This document shows positions 16,233-25,981 of a DNA stretch of 64,000 nt, in pieces; positions within the stretch are counted from its first letter, which is position 1, and every line of letters begins with the position of its first letter. The DNA lies in assembly GCA_902825875.1 (NCBI GenBank), contig CADECP010000033.1, forward strand, positions 18,088-82,087, read 5' to 3'. The stretch is from an uncultured Acidobacteriota bacterium. GTDB lineage: Bacteria > Acidobacteriota > Blastocatellia > RBC074. The position numbers and the translations under genes are program-made. The notes under the pieces were generated by a model that saw only the letters and a program-made list of their open reading frames with translations, was not told where the DNA came from and made no database searches.

Positions 16233-16245
16233 TCCGAGCCGTGAC
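16220..16245 (+). repeat. Copy 2 of duplicated ribosome site and start region
   Basis: Second copy of the 26-bp block at 15855-15880 (24 of 26 identical); this one serves the real start of the large ATPase gene at 16229. Confidence 0.9.
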
Positions 16246-19162
16246 GGAGTATCTTCGCGAATGCGGGCGGTTGCTGAAATGGGTGTTTTTCCAACCCTCC
16301 AAATTGTCCCCTTACTTGAGGGGAAGCATCATAGAAGTCTCTGATTACTGGTTTCTGAAAGGTCTTTGGGAGCCAACATTATTCAAGCTACTGTCTAAGG
16401 GATTTACTATCATTTCAACTCTGTCCTTTGCAGTCGTTTTTATTATTAGCTTAGCTGCTAGACATTTTGACGGTTCTTTCAATTGGTCAAGAAGCCTTTC
16501 TTACCTGGCAGGAAGCCTACTGGTCAGCATAATTCTTTTCCTTATTATCAATTCTATATTTGGCATTCCGGAAGGTTTCGCTCTTGGGATTGCATACTGC
16601 TTATTGCTGGCAATAATCGGCGGCTGTGTTGGCGGTAAAGCAGCTGGCGTTGCAACAGGAACTGGCGTGGGACTAGCAGTAGGAATTATTGCTAGTGTTT
16701 CCGCAGGCATTGAGCTCTCCATTTTTGGTGGCGTCCTTATGGGTTTAGCATTTGGACTAGGGGTACCTGCCGCATCTGGTAATTTAATAGGCGGGATTGC
16801 GGGAAGCATTGCAGGGTTAGCTGGGGCGTTACGATTGATCTTCTATTTTTTTGAGATTGGCCCTGCATTGATTGCGTATCGCAAGTGCTTGAAGAGTTCG
16901 CAACCTGAGCGAGAGTTACTAAGCACTCCCATTTTCTTCGACGAGATGTTGGTGTGGCCTCAGCCATATCTCTCATCATTTTTGCTGCAAATTTATGAAA
17001 AGAATCCACACACTGGGCTACACCAGATCGGTAGAGTTGCGTGTATGCCTTTTCAGCGGTGGGCAGCACAAAAAGCATTTCGTACGTTATTGGAAGACAG
17101 GCAGAGTCCTTTCTTTTTCAACCTTCATCTGCTGTTAACCTCACCTGAACCATTCACACAATCTGGTTTTGATATTAGCAAACATCATTGGGAAAACAAC
17201 CCATACTTTTCTACGCAAGTGCTGCTAGCGGAACTAATGACATCATGGCCGAAATCTCCTTGGTGGTACGATCAATCTCAACTGAATGATTGGCAGTCAC
17301 GAACTATGACTTTCTGGCTCAGAAGGCATGGCCAATCACCATATTCCGAAATAGCAAAAGCCTATTTCGAGCTGTTATACGAGGCACCCGAATTATTGGG
17401 GAAGATTTCACGCCCAGGTGATGACGGCGCAGCCAAATTGAGCGATAACGATTCTGCTTTGGTTATTAATCGGGCAATTAACGCGATTTCCAATCACTCA
17501 GAGTTACCCTACGCTAAAGAATTTTACGAGTTATTCAGACTGACACGTAAGGGATTAGTTTGTGAAAGTCTGCTGCAGATTGCTTCGATGCGGGGCGATT
17601 TCAAAGTGCTTTTTGAAATTGCTCAACCGCTTCGCCCTCAAATCGTCTCAGTCTTTCGTCGCTTGAGAGATGCCGCGCAGGATGCAACAGCTTTTCTGAC
17701 CGCCGAGCACGAACTAACTCAGCGAGGTGCTTTATTGAAAGCTGGCGACGTGCTCGAAGAGGCTCGGCAGTTGGCGAATGAAGTGTACGAACCGGAGCGG
17801 TCGCTGTTGCTGGCAGTGATCGAACATTGGCGGCGGATGTTCGCCATCGAAGGCGGGCGAGTCGCCGAACAGCGTGAAGTCGAAGTCTTGCCGAATCCGT
17901 ACGTCGCCGGTCGCCCGATTCGCCCGGAAGACGGGCAGTTGTTTGTCGGTCGCAAAGACGAATTCCGCGCCATCGAAGAAAAGCTGCAAACCGGCGTTGG
18001 CGTAGTCATTTGGGGACAGCGTCGCATCGGCAAGACTTCGATGTTGCTGCATCTGCCGGGGCATTTGTCGCACGATCTGTTGCCGGTTTACCTGAACCTG
18101 CAAATGCTGATGGCGAATACTACGGGCGGATTTCTGTACGCTGTGGCCAGAGAAATCGTCAAGCAAATGAGCGGGCGACTGCGCGGTGCGGAGCCGCGTG
18201 GTACGGAACAGGGAGCGGTAGCGACCGGGTCAGCTTCGGCGGGCATTCAAACCGAATCTACGGTGGCAACCGCGGCGGGCATTCCAAGCGAGACTACCGG
18301 GTCGCTACCGCTTCCCGTTCCGTACCTGCCTTCAGCAGAAGAGTTCATCCGTGAACCTTACCTGAGCTTCAATCATTTGCTTGAAAACATTGAACGCCAG
18401 CTTCAGCCGGGTCAGCGAGTGCTGCTGAGTTTTGACGAATTCGAGGAACTGGAACAGCGAGTCAAAAGCGGCAAGATCGAGCCGGAGATTTTCGCTTACC
18501 TGCGCGGAGTGACGCAGACCGGGCGAGGTTTTGCGCTGTTGTTTGCCGGGTTGCATACGCTGGAACAGATGACGCGCGAATACTGGAATCCGTTTTTTGC
18601 CAGCGTCCAGACGCTCAAGGTCGGTTACCTGAGCGAACTGGACGCCGAACAGTTGATCACCGATCCGATTGAACAGTTCCCCCTGAGTTACGAATACGAA
18701 GCCATCAAACGCATCACCGACCTGACGCGCTCTCATGCTTACCTGACTCAGAGTTTGTGCCACAACCTGGTCAATCGGCTGAACGATCCGCTCTATCGCA
18801 GCCAGAAAGCCCGGCGCGAAGATGTTGATGCCGTGGTCGAAAAAACTCTGGAATCAAGCGGCTATTACTTCGACGATTTCGTCTGGGGCTGGTCGAGCGC
18901 GGAGGAACGGATCGCTTTGTCCCTTCTGGCAGAAAAGCTGGCCGAAGTCGAAGGCGACGCGGCGTTTTCCGTTGTCGAAAAACATCTTGGCCGCGAAGCT
19001 GCGTTGACGGCTACTCGGAATTTGGTCGCGCGCGATATTCTGTCCGAACGCACTGGCGAAACCGGCGAACTGGTTTTTCGATTCCAGATTCCGCTGGCGC
19101 AGATGTGGGTGAAGCAGAAAAAACCTTCGGCCAGAATTTTGATGGAAGGCGGCAGGTTATGA
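16229..19162 (+). CDS. Large polytopic membrane protein with C-terminal STAND-like ATPase, third gene of the cassette
   Basis: 977 aa from ATG 16229 (GGAGG 4 nt upstream). Seen: four or five hydrophobic Gly-rich segments between about residues 50 and 220 (SYLAGSLLVSIILFLIINSI, GFALGIAYCLLLAIIGGCVG and others); a helical middle (about 230-560); then NPYVAGRPI and LFVGRKDEF leading to the P-loop GQRRIGKTSML (about 594-604), Walker B RVLLSFDEFEEL (about 728-739) and a C-terminal helical/winged-helix region. The ATPase module is paralogous to the first cassette gene. An inverted repeat is inserted in frame at about residues 651-700, in the loop between P-loop and Walker B. The DNA from about 16340 to 17600 is visibly more AT-rich than its surroundings. 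Function unknown. Confidence 0.75.
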   Translation: MIRAVTEYLRECGRLLKWVFFQPSKLSPYLRGSIIEVSDYWFLKGLWEPTLFKLLSKGFTIISTLSFAVVFIISLAARHFDGSFNWSRSLSYLAGSLLVSIILFLIINSIFGIPEGFALGIAYCLLLAIIGGCVGGKAAGVATGTGVGLAVGIIASVSAGIELSIFGGVLMGLAFGLGVPAASGNLIGGIAGSIAGLAGALRLIFYFFEIGPALIAYRKCLKSSQPERELLSTPIFFDEMLVWPQPYLSSFLLQIYEKNPHTGLHQIGRVACMPFQRWAAQKAFRTLLEDRQSPFFFNLHLLLTSPEPFTQSGFDISKHHWENNPYFSTQVLLAELMTSWPKSPWWYDQSQLNDWQSRTMTFWLRRHGQSPYSEIAKAYFELLYEAPELLGKISRPGDDGAAKLSDNDSALVINRAINAISNHSELPYAKEFYELFRLTRKGLVCESLLQIASMRGDFKVLFEIAQPLRPQIVSVFRRLRDAAQDATAFLTAEHELTQRGALLKAGDVLEEARQLANEVYEPERSLLLAVIEHWRRMFAIEGGRVAEQREVEVLPNPYVAGRPIRPEDGQLFVGRKDEFRAIEEKLQTGVGVVIWGQRRIGKTSMLLHLPGHLSHDLLPVYLNLQMLMANTTGGFLYAVAREIVKQMSGRLRGAEPRGTEQGAVATGSASAGIQTESTVATAAGIPSETTGSLPLPVPYLPSAEEFIREPYLSFNHLLENIERQLQPGQRVLLSFDEFEELEQRVKSGKIEPEIFAYLRGVTQTGRGFALLFAGLHTLEQMTREYWNPFFASVQTLKVGYLSELDAEQLITDPIEQFPLSYEYEAIKRITDLTRSHAYLTQSLCHNLVNRLNDPLYRSQKARREDVDAVVEKTLESSGYYFDDFVWGWSSAEERIALSLLAEKLAEVEGDAAFSVVEKHLGREAALTATRNLVARDILSERTGETGELVFRFQIPLAQMWVKQKKPSARILMEGGRL
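18200..18326. repeat. GGTACGGAAC-family inverted repeat inside the large ATPase gene
   Basis: Left arm GGTACGGAACAGGGAGCGGT continuing AGCGACCGG at 18200-18228, right arm the near complement at 18297-18326, enclosing two GGCGGGCATTC direct repeats. It keeps the reading frame and codes for a Gly/Thr/Ala-rich insert. Confidence 0.88.
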
Positions 19163-19167
19163 ATTTT

Positions 19168-19233
19168 AGCCCGCGAGGGCGCGGGCGTTCCCAGCAAAAT
19201 TTCAGCCCGCGAGGGCGCGGGCGTTCCCAGCAA
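19168..19233 (+). repeat. Two tandem copies of a 34-bp palindromic unit
   Basis: Unit AGCCCGCGAGGGCGCGGGCG followed by TTCCCAGCAAAAT occurs twice in a row, directly after the large ATPase gene. Each unit contains a CCCGCGAGGGCGCGGG palindrome. Confidence 0.85.
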
Positions 19234-19270
19234 AAAGCCCCGAACGGCCGTGTGATCGTTCGGGGCTTTT
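19232..19270. terminator. Bidirectional terminator between the ATPase cassette and dksA
   Basis: AAAAAGCCCCGAACG pairs with CGTTCGGGGCTTTTT around a 10-nt loop, with A/T tracts on both sides, between convergent genes. Confidence 0.88.
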
Positions 19271-19293
19271 AGTTTTTTCAGGTTTTGAAACCC

Positions 19294-19659
19294 TTACTCT
19301 TCTTCGTCGAGTTGGCCTTTTTCGGCGAGTTCCTGGCAATTGATGCAGTACCGAACCCAGGGCAGAGCTTCCAGTCGTTTGGCGCCAATCTCGTTTCCAC
19401 AGTTGGTGCAGACGCCGTATTCTTCGTCTTCGATTCGTTCCAACGCTTCTTCGATCTGCGTCAGAATCAGCCGGTCATTGGTGGACTGACTGAAGAGCAG
19501 TTCTTTGGTGTACGAGTTCGACGCTTTGTCAGCAGGGTCTTGCGTCGCTTCGGTGTCGGCTTCGCGTCCGTAATCTTCGGTGCGTCCGACGACTCCGAGC
19601 AGCGCGTCGCGCTCGGTAATCAGGCGTTCTTGATAGGTTTTTAGTTTCTTTTTGTCCAT
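19294..19659 (-). CDS. DksA/TraR-family zinc-finger transcription factor
   Basis: 121 aa. Family members bind the RNA polymerase secondary channel and modulate initiation, often with ppGpp. Seen: coiled-coil N-terminus ([20 protein letters not shown]), helix [20 protein letters not shown], then the C4 zinc finger CTNCG...CINCQ. The coiled-coil tip lacks an obvious DxxDxA motif, so it may not act like canonical DksA. Last gene of the rplU-to-dksA group, with a terminator downstream. Confidence 0.88.
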   Translation of the reverse strand: MDKKKLKTYQERLITERDALLGVVGRTEDYGREADTEATQDPADKASNSYTKELLFSQSTNDRLILTQIEEALERIEDEEYGVCTNCGNEIGAKRLEALPWVRYCINCQELAEKGQLDEEE

Positions 19660-19711
19660 CCACTCTTCTCCAAATTCAAAAATCAGCGGTTTTGAAGTCG
19701 GCGATTAGACT

Positions 19712-20176
19712 TCAGAATTTGTGATAAGGCAAGCCAGCCAGGATCGTAAACGCACGATAAATTTGTTCGGTCAAAACCACTCTCGCCAGCTCGTGAGTCA
19801 GTGTCATTCGGGACAACGAAAGTTGCAGATTTGCGCGCTGGCGAAGCTCGTCACTGACTCCGGCAAAGCCTCCGATGACAAACGCCAGCCGTTTGGTTCC
19901 GGCTTGTTGGCGCTTGTCGAAAAACTCCGCCAGTTCCGGCGAACTCATCGCGCGACCGCGTTCGTCCAGCAGAACCACGAAATCATCTTTTTCAATTGCA
20001 TCCAGCAGTTTGACGCTTTCGGCGGCGATGACTCGTTTTTCGTCGCCGCTCGCCTGTTCTTTTAATTCGCTGACTTCGTGCGGCGTGAACCGCTTGATGC
20101 GATCAAGGTAATCGGCAATCAGCCCGGCACAATTCCGGTCTTTGGTTTTGCCTATCCAGACGAAATGCAGTTTCAA
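19712..20176 (-). CDS. rlmH: 23S rRNA (pseudouridine1915-N3)-methyltransferase RlmH
   Basis: 154 aa SPOUT methyltransferase acting on 70S ribosomes. Seen: N-terminal [21 protein letters not shown], the SAM-knot region [15 protein letters not shown] and the C-terminal [20 protein letters not shown] with PYHKF. Overlaps rsfS by 4 bp, a widely conserved pair. Confidence 0.95.
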   Translation of the reverse strand: MKLHFVWIGKTKDRNCAGLIADYLDRIKRFTPHEVSELKEQASGDEKRVIAAESVKLLDAIEKDDFVVLLDERGRAMSSPELAEFFDKRQQAGTKRLAFVIGGFAGVSDELRQRANLQLSLSRMTLTHELARVVLTEQIYRAFTILAGLPYHKF

Positions 20177-20571
20177 ACGTCAACTCTTTCTGCGTCGCGC
20201 CACAGCCGTTCCAGATCGTAAAACTGGCGCGACTGTTCGGTAAAAACGTGAACGACGAAGATGCCGTAATCAATCAGAATCCATTCGCCGTTGTTGTAAC
20301 CTTCGGTATGCAGCGGGCGCACCTTGAGCTTTTTCAACTGATCCGTGATTTCGTCAGCGATGGCTTGCGTCTGCCGGGTGGAACTGCCGGAGCAGATCAC
20401 AAAATAGTCCGTGAATTCGGTCAAGGCGGACAGCCGCAACACCATCACGTCGAGCGCCTTTTTTTCTTCGGCGCAACCGGCAGCCAGTTTGACGTGTTCA
20501 AGAATCGCCTGATCTTCGAGCGACATTACGGACGTTTGCTGTTCAATTTTTTCTTCTACGACTGTTGTCAT
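20173..20571 (-). CDS. rsfS: Ribosomal silencing factor RsfS
   Basis: 132 aa Iojap-family protein that binds L14 and blocks subunit joining in starvation. Seen: [60 protein letters not shown] and [11 protein letters not shown]. The start overlaps the nadD stop by one base (TAATG). Overlap with rlmH implies coupled translation. Confidence 0.95.
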   Translation of the reverse strand: MTTVVEEKIEQQTSVMSLEDQAILEHVKLAAGCAEEKKALDVMVLRLSALTEFTDYFVICSGSSTRQTQAIADEITDQLKKLKVRPLHTEGYNNGEWILIDYGIFVVHVFTEQSRQFYDLERLWRDAERVDV

Positions 20572-21233
20572 TACGACTTTCTATAAAGCTGATATTTTTC
20601 GATGTACGCCGCGACTGCGGGCGAAACCAAATGTTCGATTGATTGCTGTTGTTCGACTGCTTCACGAATGGCGGTTGCAGAGACATCCATCGCCACATAA
20701 TCGGTTAGATAAACGTGTGGCTCGGCAAAATGTTCTGACGACGGAGCCTGACAGCCTCGTAAATCTACGCAGCGAGATTGCAATTGCGGAGCCAGATGCG
20801 CCACGATGTTTTTGTCGCTTTCATAACCGGGCCGCGTGGCGACAATCACGTCGTATTCGGTCAACAATCGTTCGTGTTCCCGCCACATCGTCACGTCGCG
20901 GAACGAATCGGCTCCCATTACAAAGAACAACTGCACGTCGCCCAGTTCGGATTGCAACCGGCCAAGCGTTTCAATCGTGTACGGTCGCTGGGGGGCTTCC
21001 AGTTCGATTGCCGAAACGAACATTCGCGGCTGGTTGGCGGTTGCCAGCGCCAACATTGCCAGACGATGAAACGGCGACGAAATCTGCTGACTACGTTTAT
21101 GCGGCGGGACAAATGCAGGAACGAAGAGCGTTCGATCCATTGCAAATGCTTTCAAGATTGCTTCGGCCACTCGCAAGTGGCCGTAATGGATCGGATCGAA
21201 CGTGCCGCCGTAAACTGCTATTCGTTGCCGCAA
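20571..21233 (-). CDS. nadD: Nicotinate-nucleotide adenylyltransferase
   Basis: 220 aa; adenylates nicotinate mononucleotide in NAD synthesis. Seen: [16 protein letters not shown] with the HxGH nucleotidyl-transferase signature, [23 protein letters not shown] and the C-terminal [10 protein letters not shown] (ISSTxIR equivalent). In the conserved obgE-nadD-rsfS-rlmH order. Confidence 0.95.
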   Translation of the reverse strand: MRQRIAVYGGTFDPIHYGHLRVAEAILKAFAMDRTLFVPAFVPPHKRSQQISSPFHRLAMLALATANQPRMFVSAIELEAPQRPYTIETLGRLQSELGDVQLFFVMGADSFRDVTMWREHERLLTEYDVIVATRPGYESDKNIVAHLAPQLQSRCVDLRGCQAPSSEHFAEPHVYLTDYVAMDVSATAIREAVEQQQSIEHLVSPAVAAYIEKYQLYRKS

Positions 21234-21243
21234 TCGTTCCTCA

Positions 21244-22302
21244 CTAGGCTTTGGCGTAGGGCAATTCAGACAAGTTGGAAACTTGCTCTACCTCTTGCTC
21301 TTCGCGTTTGAAAGCGTCCAAACGTTTTTCAACCAACCGCAATAACTCTTTCAAGCCTTTGCCCGAAGCCGCCGAGATGGTGTGGAACTCCAAGTCTTTC
21401 GCCCGGCAAAATTGCTCGAACTCCTTCAATCGCTCTTCGTCGTCGAGCGCATCGAATTTGGTGGCCACCACGATTTTGGGCTTGGCGGCAACTTCGCGGC
21501 TGTAAGCTTCCAATTCATGCGTGACGGTTTCGTAATCTGCAATTGGGTCTTTGGAAAGGCCGGAAGCATCAACCAAATGAAGCAACAACTTGGTTCGCTC
21601 GACGTGGCGTAAGAATCTGTCGCCGAGTCCGGCACCTGTGTGAGCGCCTTCGATCAAACCGGGAATGTCGGCGACGACGAAAGTTTTGAAATCGCCCAAG
21701 TCAACAACGCCCAGATTCGGTTCCAGCGTCGTGAACGGATAATCCGCGATCTTGGGTCGCGCGGCTGAGATTCTGGAGATCAGAGTTGATTTGCCAGCGT
21801 TCGGTAATCCCACCAGCCCGACATCTGCAATTAGCTTGAGTTCAAGAACCAACCATCGTTCTTCGCCCAGCCTGCCTTCTTCGTGATAACGTGGCGCGCG
21901 ATTGGTCGGCGTGGCAAATTGTGCGTTTCCGCGTCCTCCGCGACCACCCGAAGCCACCAACACGCGCTCACTTGGCAGGGTAAAATCGTGGACGATCTCT
22001 CCGGTTAGCTCGTCTGTGACTAATGTGCCGACGGGAACTTTTACAATTACGTCTTCGGCGTTTGCGCCGTGCCGTTTGCTGCCTTCGCCGTGCCTGCCTC
22101 GTCCGGCGGTGTGTTCCGGGTTGTACCGAAAATGCAGCAGCGTGTTCAGCCCTTCAGTGGATTCGATGTAAACCGAACCGCCTTTGCCGCCATCGCCGCC
22201 GGAAGGGCCTCCGCGCGGCACGAACTTTTCGCGGCGAAACGCCATGCATCCGTTGCCGCCGTTGCCGCCTCGCACGTGAATTCTCGCGCGGTCAATAAGC
22301 AT
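21244..22302 (-). CDS. obgE: Obg-family GTPase
   Basis: 352 aa; ribosome-assembly and stress GTPase. Seen: Gly-rich Obg fold (residues 1-158, [31 protein letters not shown]), G1 [10 protein letters not shown]3 [17 protein letters not shown]4 ATKFD, G5 SAASGKG. No C-terminal OCT domain; it ends soon after the G domain in a short Glu-rich tail. Lies between rpmA and nadD in the usual order. Confidence 0.96.
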   Translation of the reverse strand: MLIDRARIHVRGGNGGNGCMAFRREKFVPRGGPSGGDGGKGGSVYIESTEGLNTLLHFRYNPEHTAGRGRHGEGSKRHGANAEDVIVKVPVGTLVTDELTGEIVHDFTLPSERVLVASGGRGGRGNAQFATPTNRAPRYHEEGRLGEERWLVLELKLIADVGLVGLPNAGKSTLISRISAARPKIADYPFTTLEPNLGVVDLGDFKTFVVADIPGLIEGAHTGAGLGDRFLRHVERTKLLLHLVDASGLSKDPIADYETVTHELEAYSREVAAKPKIVVATKFDALDDEERLKEFEQFCRAKDLEFHTISAASGKGLKELLRLVEKRLDAFKREEQEVEQVSNLSELPYAKA

Positions 22303-22320
22303 CAGATTCCAATTTCCAGC

Positions 22321-22359
22321 GGCCAGTTTCCATCCCGACCATCAGGTTGGAAACTGGCC
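22321..22359. repeat. Inverted repeat GGCCAGTTTCCA/TGGAAACTGGCC
   Basis: Perfect 12-bp arms with a 15-nt loop in the 65-bp gap between rpmA and obgE. No T-tract, so more likely a dispersed repeat than a terminator. Confidence 0.75.
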
Positions 22360-22367
22360 ACCGACAA

Positions 22368-22625
22368 CTACTCCGCCGGATAGACGCTGATAAAACGTCC
22401 CTTTCGGCCTTTATCTTCGAACTTGACCACGCCGGTGATGGTGGCGAACAGCGTATCATCGCTGCCGACGCCGACGTTCGTGCCTGGTTTGAATCGAGTT
22501 CCGCGCTGGCGAACCAGAATCGAACCTCCGGAAACCAGTTGCCCGCCAAAGCGTTTGACGCCCAGACGCTGAGCGTTTGAATCACGCCCGTTCCGTGAAC
22601 TACCTACACCTTTTTTGTGTGCCAT
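22368..22625 (-). CDS. rpmA: 50S ribosomal protein L27
   Basis: 85 aa, standard length. Seen: [20 protein letters not shown] start without a cleavable N-terminal leader, then [16 protein letters not shown] and the C-terminal Arg/Lys-rich strand. The N-terminal tail reaches the peptidyl-transferase centre. Confidence 0.97.
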   Translation of the reverse strand: MAHKKGVGSSRNGRDSNAQRLGVKRFGGQLVSGGSILVRQRGTRFKPGTNVGVGSDDTLFATITGVVKFEDKGRKGRFISVYPAE

Positions 22626-22650
22626 TTTCTGAAACTCCTTCTCTCAGGGG

Positions 22651-22962
22651 TTAAGCCACGGATTCGATTTTGACTGCGGTGAATCCCTGACGATGACCTT
22701 TGGTCTTTTTGAAATGTTTGCGGCGCTTGAATTTGAAGACAATGATTTTCGGCGCGCGCCCGTGTTTGACAACCGTTCCCGTGACGCTGGCTCCGGCAAC
22801 CGTCGGGTTGCCGATGCGAACGCCGTTGTCGTCGCCGGCAGTCAAAACTTCAAAGTCAACCGAATCGCCTGCATTTTTGTCGGCGATTGACGGAACTCTG
22901 ACAACGTCTCCAGGACTGACGCGGAACTGTTTTCCGCCGGAGCGGATAATTGCGTATGCCAC
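22651..22962 (-). CDS. rplU: 50S ribosomal protein L21
   Basis: 103 aa. Seen: [20 protein letters not shown] and the [14 protein letters not shown] block typical of L21. First gene of the rplU-rpmA-obgE group, with a strong promoter just upstream. Confidence 0.97.
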   Translation of the reverse strand: MAYAIIRSGGKQFRVSPGDVVRVPSIADKNAGDSVDFEVLTAGDDNGVRIGNPTVAGASVTGTVVKHGRAPKIIVFKFKRRKHFKKTKGHRQGFTAVKIESVA

Positions 22963-23004
22963 TTATGTGATTCCTCCGATTATTCGTCTGATGGAAAGTC
23001 GGGG

Positions 23005-23033
23005 ATTATAGGAGCCGATTTCAAAAAGTTCAA
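23005..23033 (-). promoter_or_regulatory. Sigma70-type promoter for rplU-rpmA
   Basis: On the minus strand TTGAAC, 17-bp spacer, TATAAT, 42 bp before the rplU start. Near-consensus with ideal spacing. Confidence 0.75.
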
Positions 23034-23124
23034 CCGAGCATTTTTTGTGGCGGGTGAATATGGAAAAACCAGTGAAGAAAATTTCCAGGATGGAATAAAT
23101 CCCTTCACAAAACCGATTTAGCGA

Positions 23125-23763
23125 ATGAACGCCGATCAACCAACGCTGGTTGGAGGCGATAGTGAAAGACAAACGAAAACAAAAAAGAAGATCAAGATTT
23201 TGATCGGAAACAGCGCGCAGAACACCCAGCAGAAACTTCAGACTTTCGAGGCGCAAGCTCTCGGTTTTGCCGACCAGCTTTTTCGCGTCGCGCTAAGGCT
23301 TTGTCGTGACCGGGCCAAAGCCGAAGACTTGGTTCAAGAAACTTATCTGCAATCATGGCGGTCGTTTCATAGGTTCGAATTGGGAACCAACCTTCGCGCG
23401 TGGCTCTACAAAATCATGTTTAACGTCCATTACAGCAATCAGCGAAAAGACCGCCTGCATCTGGTTCCAGTGGAAGAAACAATTGCTGAAACACTGGCTT
23501 ACGATCCGCCTACGCCACAACGGCTGACAGAAGCAGAAGTGCTGGCGGCGTTGGAAAGGTTGCCGCGCGATTTCCAGATTCCAATTGTGCTTTCGGATGT
23601 CGAAGAACTTTCGTATCGGGAAATCGCCGACGTGATGGAGATTCCAATTGGCACGGTAATGTCGCGTTTGCATCGAGGAAGAAAGATTTTGCGGACGGAG
23701 TTGGTCAATTATGCCCGCGAATCCGGGTACAAAGTATCAAACATGGCAAAACGAGGAGAATGA
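23125..23763 (+). CDS. ECF-type RNA polymerase sigma factor
   Basis: Up to 212 aa. Seen: region 2 ([45 protein letters not shown]) and region 4 ([40 protein letters not shown]). The first 40 or so residues are Lys/Gln-rich and not conserved, and the ATG at 23125 has only a weak ribosome site, so the true start may be internal. An anti-sigma gene follows 66 bp downstream, the usual ECF pairing, and a Crp/Fnr regulator follows that. Confidence 0.9.
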   Translation: MNADQPTLVGGDSERQTKTKKKIKILIGNSAQNTQQKLQTFEAQALGFADQLFRVALRLCRDRAKAEDLVQETYLQSWRSFHRFELGTNLRAWLYKIMFNVHYSNQRKDRLHLVPVEETIAETLAYDPPTPQRLTEAEVLAALERLPRDFQIPIVLSDVEELSYREIADVMEIPIGTVMSRLHRGRKILRTELVNYARESGYKVSNMAKRGE

Positions 23764-23829
23764 GGGAGAAGCTTTTTAGTTTTTTGATTCGAGTGAAGAA
23801 CCGATAAGCGAAACAGCATCAAAAGTTTT

Positions 23830-24768
23830 ATGGAATGTCGTAACTTCAAAGAATTGCTCGACTCATATTTGTGCCAGGAACTGGCGGTCGAGACCAATCA
23901 TCAGTTGTTAAACCATGCGGAGCATTGCCCGCCGTGTCGTGCGGAAATGGCTTCGCGTCGAAATATGCGTGAAGCATTGCGTCGCGCCTGTTCTCAAGAT
24001 CGCCTGAGCGAAGAAGCCTGCGACCGACTGAGAGCGAGGCTTCGCGCCGAAGTCTCCGCTTCGGAGAGCCTGATTGGCCGGCGTCAACGTTGGACAAGTC
24101 TGTTTGATTTGCGTTTTGCGATTCCGATTACCGTCACCGCAGCGGTTTTGATCGTGGCGGCGGTTGTGATGTTGCCATTCCTGAAATCGCAAACAACGCC
24201 TGCTCAATTGTTTGAACTGAGCGAAGCCTTGTTGAGCGAAGCCGCCAGCGACCATCACAAATGCGCTCCGAAATTTATTCAAGCAACCAGAGCGGCAGTG
24301 ATGCCTTCAACGGTCGAACCGACTTATGTCGGCTTGGAAAAAGTCGCAGCTTCAGGAGCCGAAGGCTTGCGGTTGCATGCGGCTCACGTTTGCGCGCCGG
24401 ACGGCAGGCGGTTCGCCCATCTGGTTTACACGCGCGATGGAGCGTTGATTTCGTTGCTGGTGACTGAACGCGACAAGCGCGCGTTGAAAATCGGCAACCT
24501 GCCTTCTGCCGATGTCAGTCTGGCGGGTTTGCAAGAAGCGAATCTGAAAAATCTGTCGCTTGGAGCATTTCAAACTCCCAAGCACGTCATTCTGGTCGTT
24601 TCAGATTTGCCAACTGCTGAAAACCATAAACTGGCGCAGACGTTAGCTTCGCCTGTGGTCGAACACATTCGCAAACTCGACGGTCAATCCGTTGCCGCCT
24701 TGCCTCAATACAGATTCGATGACGGCCTGACAGTCCTGATTGCAAGCTTGAGAAAAGGAGAGAGATGA
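23830..24768 (+). CDS. Membrane anti-sigma factor with zinc-finger (zf-HC2) domain
   Basis: 312 aa. Seen: N-terminal zinc-binding anti-sigma domain [16 protein letters not shown] with [12 protein letters not shown] (HxxxCxxC), a TM helix about residues 95-117 ([20 protein letters not shown]), and a periplasmic domain of about 190 aa. Expected to sequester the sigma factor encoded just upstream and release it on an envelope signal. The external domain carries [18 protein letters not shown], with His/Cys residues that might sense metal or redox; this is inference. Confidence 0.87.
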   Translation: MECRNFKELLDSYLCQELAVETNHQLLNHAEHCPPCRAEMASRRNMREALRRACSQDRLSEEACDRLRARLRAEVSASESLIGRRQRWTSLFDLRFAIPITVTAAVLIVAAVVMLPFLKSQTTPAQLFELSEALLSEAASDHHKCAPKFIQATRAAVMPSTVEPTYVGLEKVAASGAEGLRLHAAHVCAPDGRRFAHLVYTRDGALISLLVTERDKRALKIGNLPSADVSLAGLQEANLKNLSLGAFQTPKHVILVVSDLPTAENHKLAQTLASPVVEHIRKLDGQSVAALPQYRFDDGLTVLIASLRKGER

Positions 24769-25475
24769 TTTCCGCAACCAATCTGGCATTTGATTTAAGC
24801 AAAGTTGAGCAAGTTTCGCCGACTGGATTTCCAGGCTTGCTCAATCTGCCACACATTGAAAAAACGTTTTGGCGAGGAATGACTATTTATTCGCTTGAGG
24901 ACGCTGCCAATCATTTGTATGTCATCTTGAAAGGCCGCGTTAAAGTCCTGCGCTCTTCGCCGGACGGCCAGCAGAAAATCGTTTCAATTCGTTACCGGGA
25001 TGATCTGCTCGGCGAATTGGCATTGACTGGAAATGCTTCTCGCCGAATGGACGAAGCCATTGCCCTGGATACGACGCGCGTAGCCATGATTCGCGTCGGC
25101 GATTTCTGGAATGCGGCACGGCGTGATCCGTCGTTGATGCAAAACGCCATGCAATATCTGGCCGGTCAACTGGCCGTAGCCTATCGCCAGATCGAATCAC
25201 TGGTGTTTGAAAACAACCATCGCCGGTTGGCTCAAGCCCTGCGTGACCTGTCTGACGAAGCGGCTCGCGCTGGTGAATCCAACGTTCGGCTTACGCACGA
25301 AGAACTGGCGCAATTGATCGGTTCGACCCGTGAAGTTGTCACCGGAATGATGATCGAATTTCGCCAAAGCGGGTTGATTGATTACAAACGTGGCGACATT
25401 CGCCCAAATCTGCCGAGACTTACACGATTTCTGCAAGAAAATATGCCGCTGGCTCGACGCCCTTACCCGGTTTGA
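24765..25475 (+). CDS. Crp/Fnr-family transcription regulator
   Basis: 236 aa. Seen: cyclic-nucleotide-binding beta-barrel (about 35-140, [29 protein letters not shown]), a dimer helix, and a C-terminal winged HTH ([37 protein letters not shown]). It lacks an N-terminal Cys cluster, so it is not an Fe-S FNR. Its ATG overlaps the anti-sigma stop by 4 bp, which ties it to the sigma/anti-sigma operon. A terminator follows. Confidence 0.9.
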   Translation: MISATNLAFDLSKVEQVSPTGFPGLLNLPHIEKTFWRGMTIYSLEDAANHLYVILKGRVKVLRSSPDGQQKIVSIRYRDDLLGELALTGNASRRMDEAIALDTTRVAMIRVGDFWNAARRDPSLMQNAMQYLAGQLAVAYRQIESLVFENNHRRLAQALRDLSDEAARAGESNVRLTHEELAQLIGSTREVVTGMMIEFRQSGLIDYKRGDIRPNLPRLTRFLQENMPLARRPYPV

Positions 25476-25503
25476 ATACTTTGTCATCAATTTTAGTCCG
25501 CCC

Positions 25504-25551
25504 AAAATGCCGCCAATCGGTTTTCTCAATGGAAACTTTGGCGGCATTTTT
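25504..25551 (+). terminator. Terminator of the sigma/anti-sigma/Crp operon
   Basis: AAAATGCCGCCAA pairs with TTGGCGGCATTTT, followed by T, 28 bp after the Crp stop. Confidence 0.8.
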
Positions 25552-25981
25552 GACTCGACAGCGAGGGCTAAACCCTTGTGGACTTTTGTCCTTGCCTGAC
25601 CCTATCTCTCGCGCTACAATTCATTTCCGGTTAGCAAGTTGAGGCTTGCTTCCATCAAAAAAAGCTTGATCCGAGCATTGATCGTAGCCTTCAAAAATTC
25701 GGAAATGGTTCTTTAACTCATTCTTTCCCGTCTAAGACTTTTAGACGCTTCCTTATTTTTTGAGCAACCCGTGAATATTCTGGTGCTTTTGCTGATAAAG
25801 CTGACACAGATAAACAAGAGAGTCCGACCAGCCTTCCAGTGCTCGACAGCAGAAAACCATGCGCCCCCGCCGTTGATCAGCCATCCTGAAACCTACATCA
25901 ATCAGGCTGGTAAATTGAGCAACGATTTTTTATTGGCCTTACGATTGGTGCCCCTAACTTAAATCTGTGGGAGTTGAGGAT
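25552..25981. other. Intergenic region upstream of the SPOR-domain gene
   Basis: About 430 bp, AT-richer than its surroundings, without a supported gene. It should hold the promoter of the SPOR/amidase genes; several TTG and TATT-like patches are present but none is decisive. No tRNA or strong palindrome seen. Confidence 0.4.

Noticed and set aside
19168..19233. CRISPR array
   Set aside because: Two adjacent repeat units without unique spacers, no cas genes; these are palindromic tandem units.
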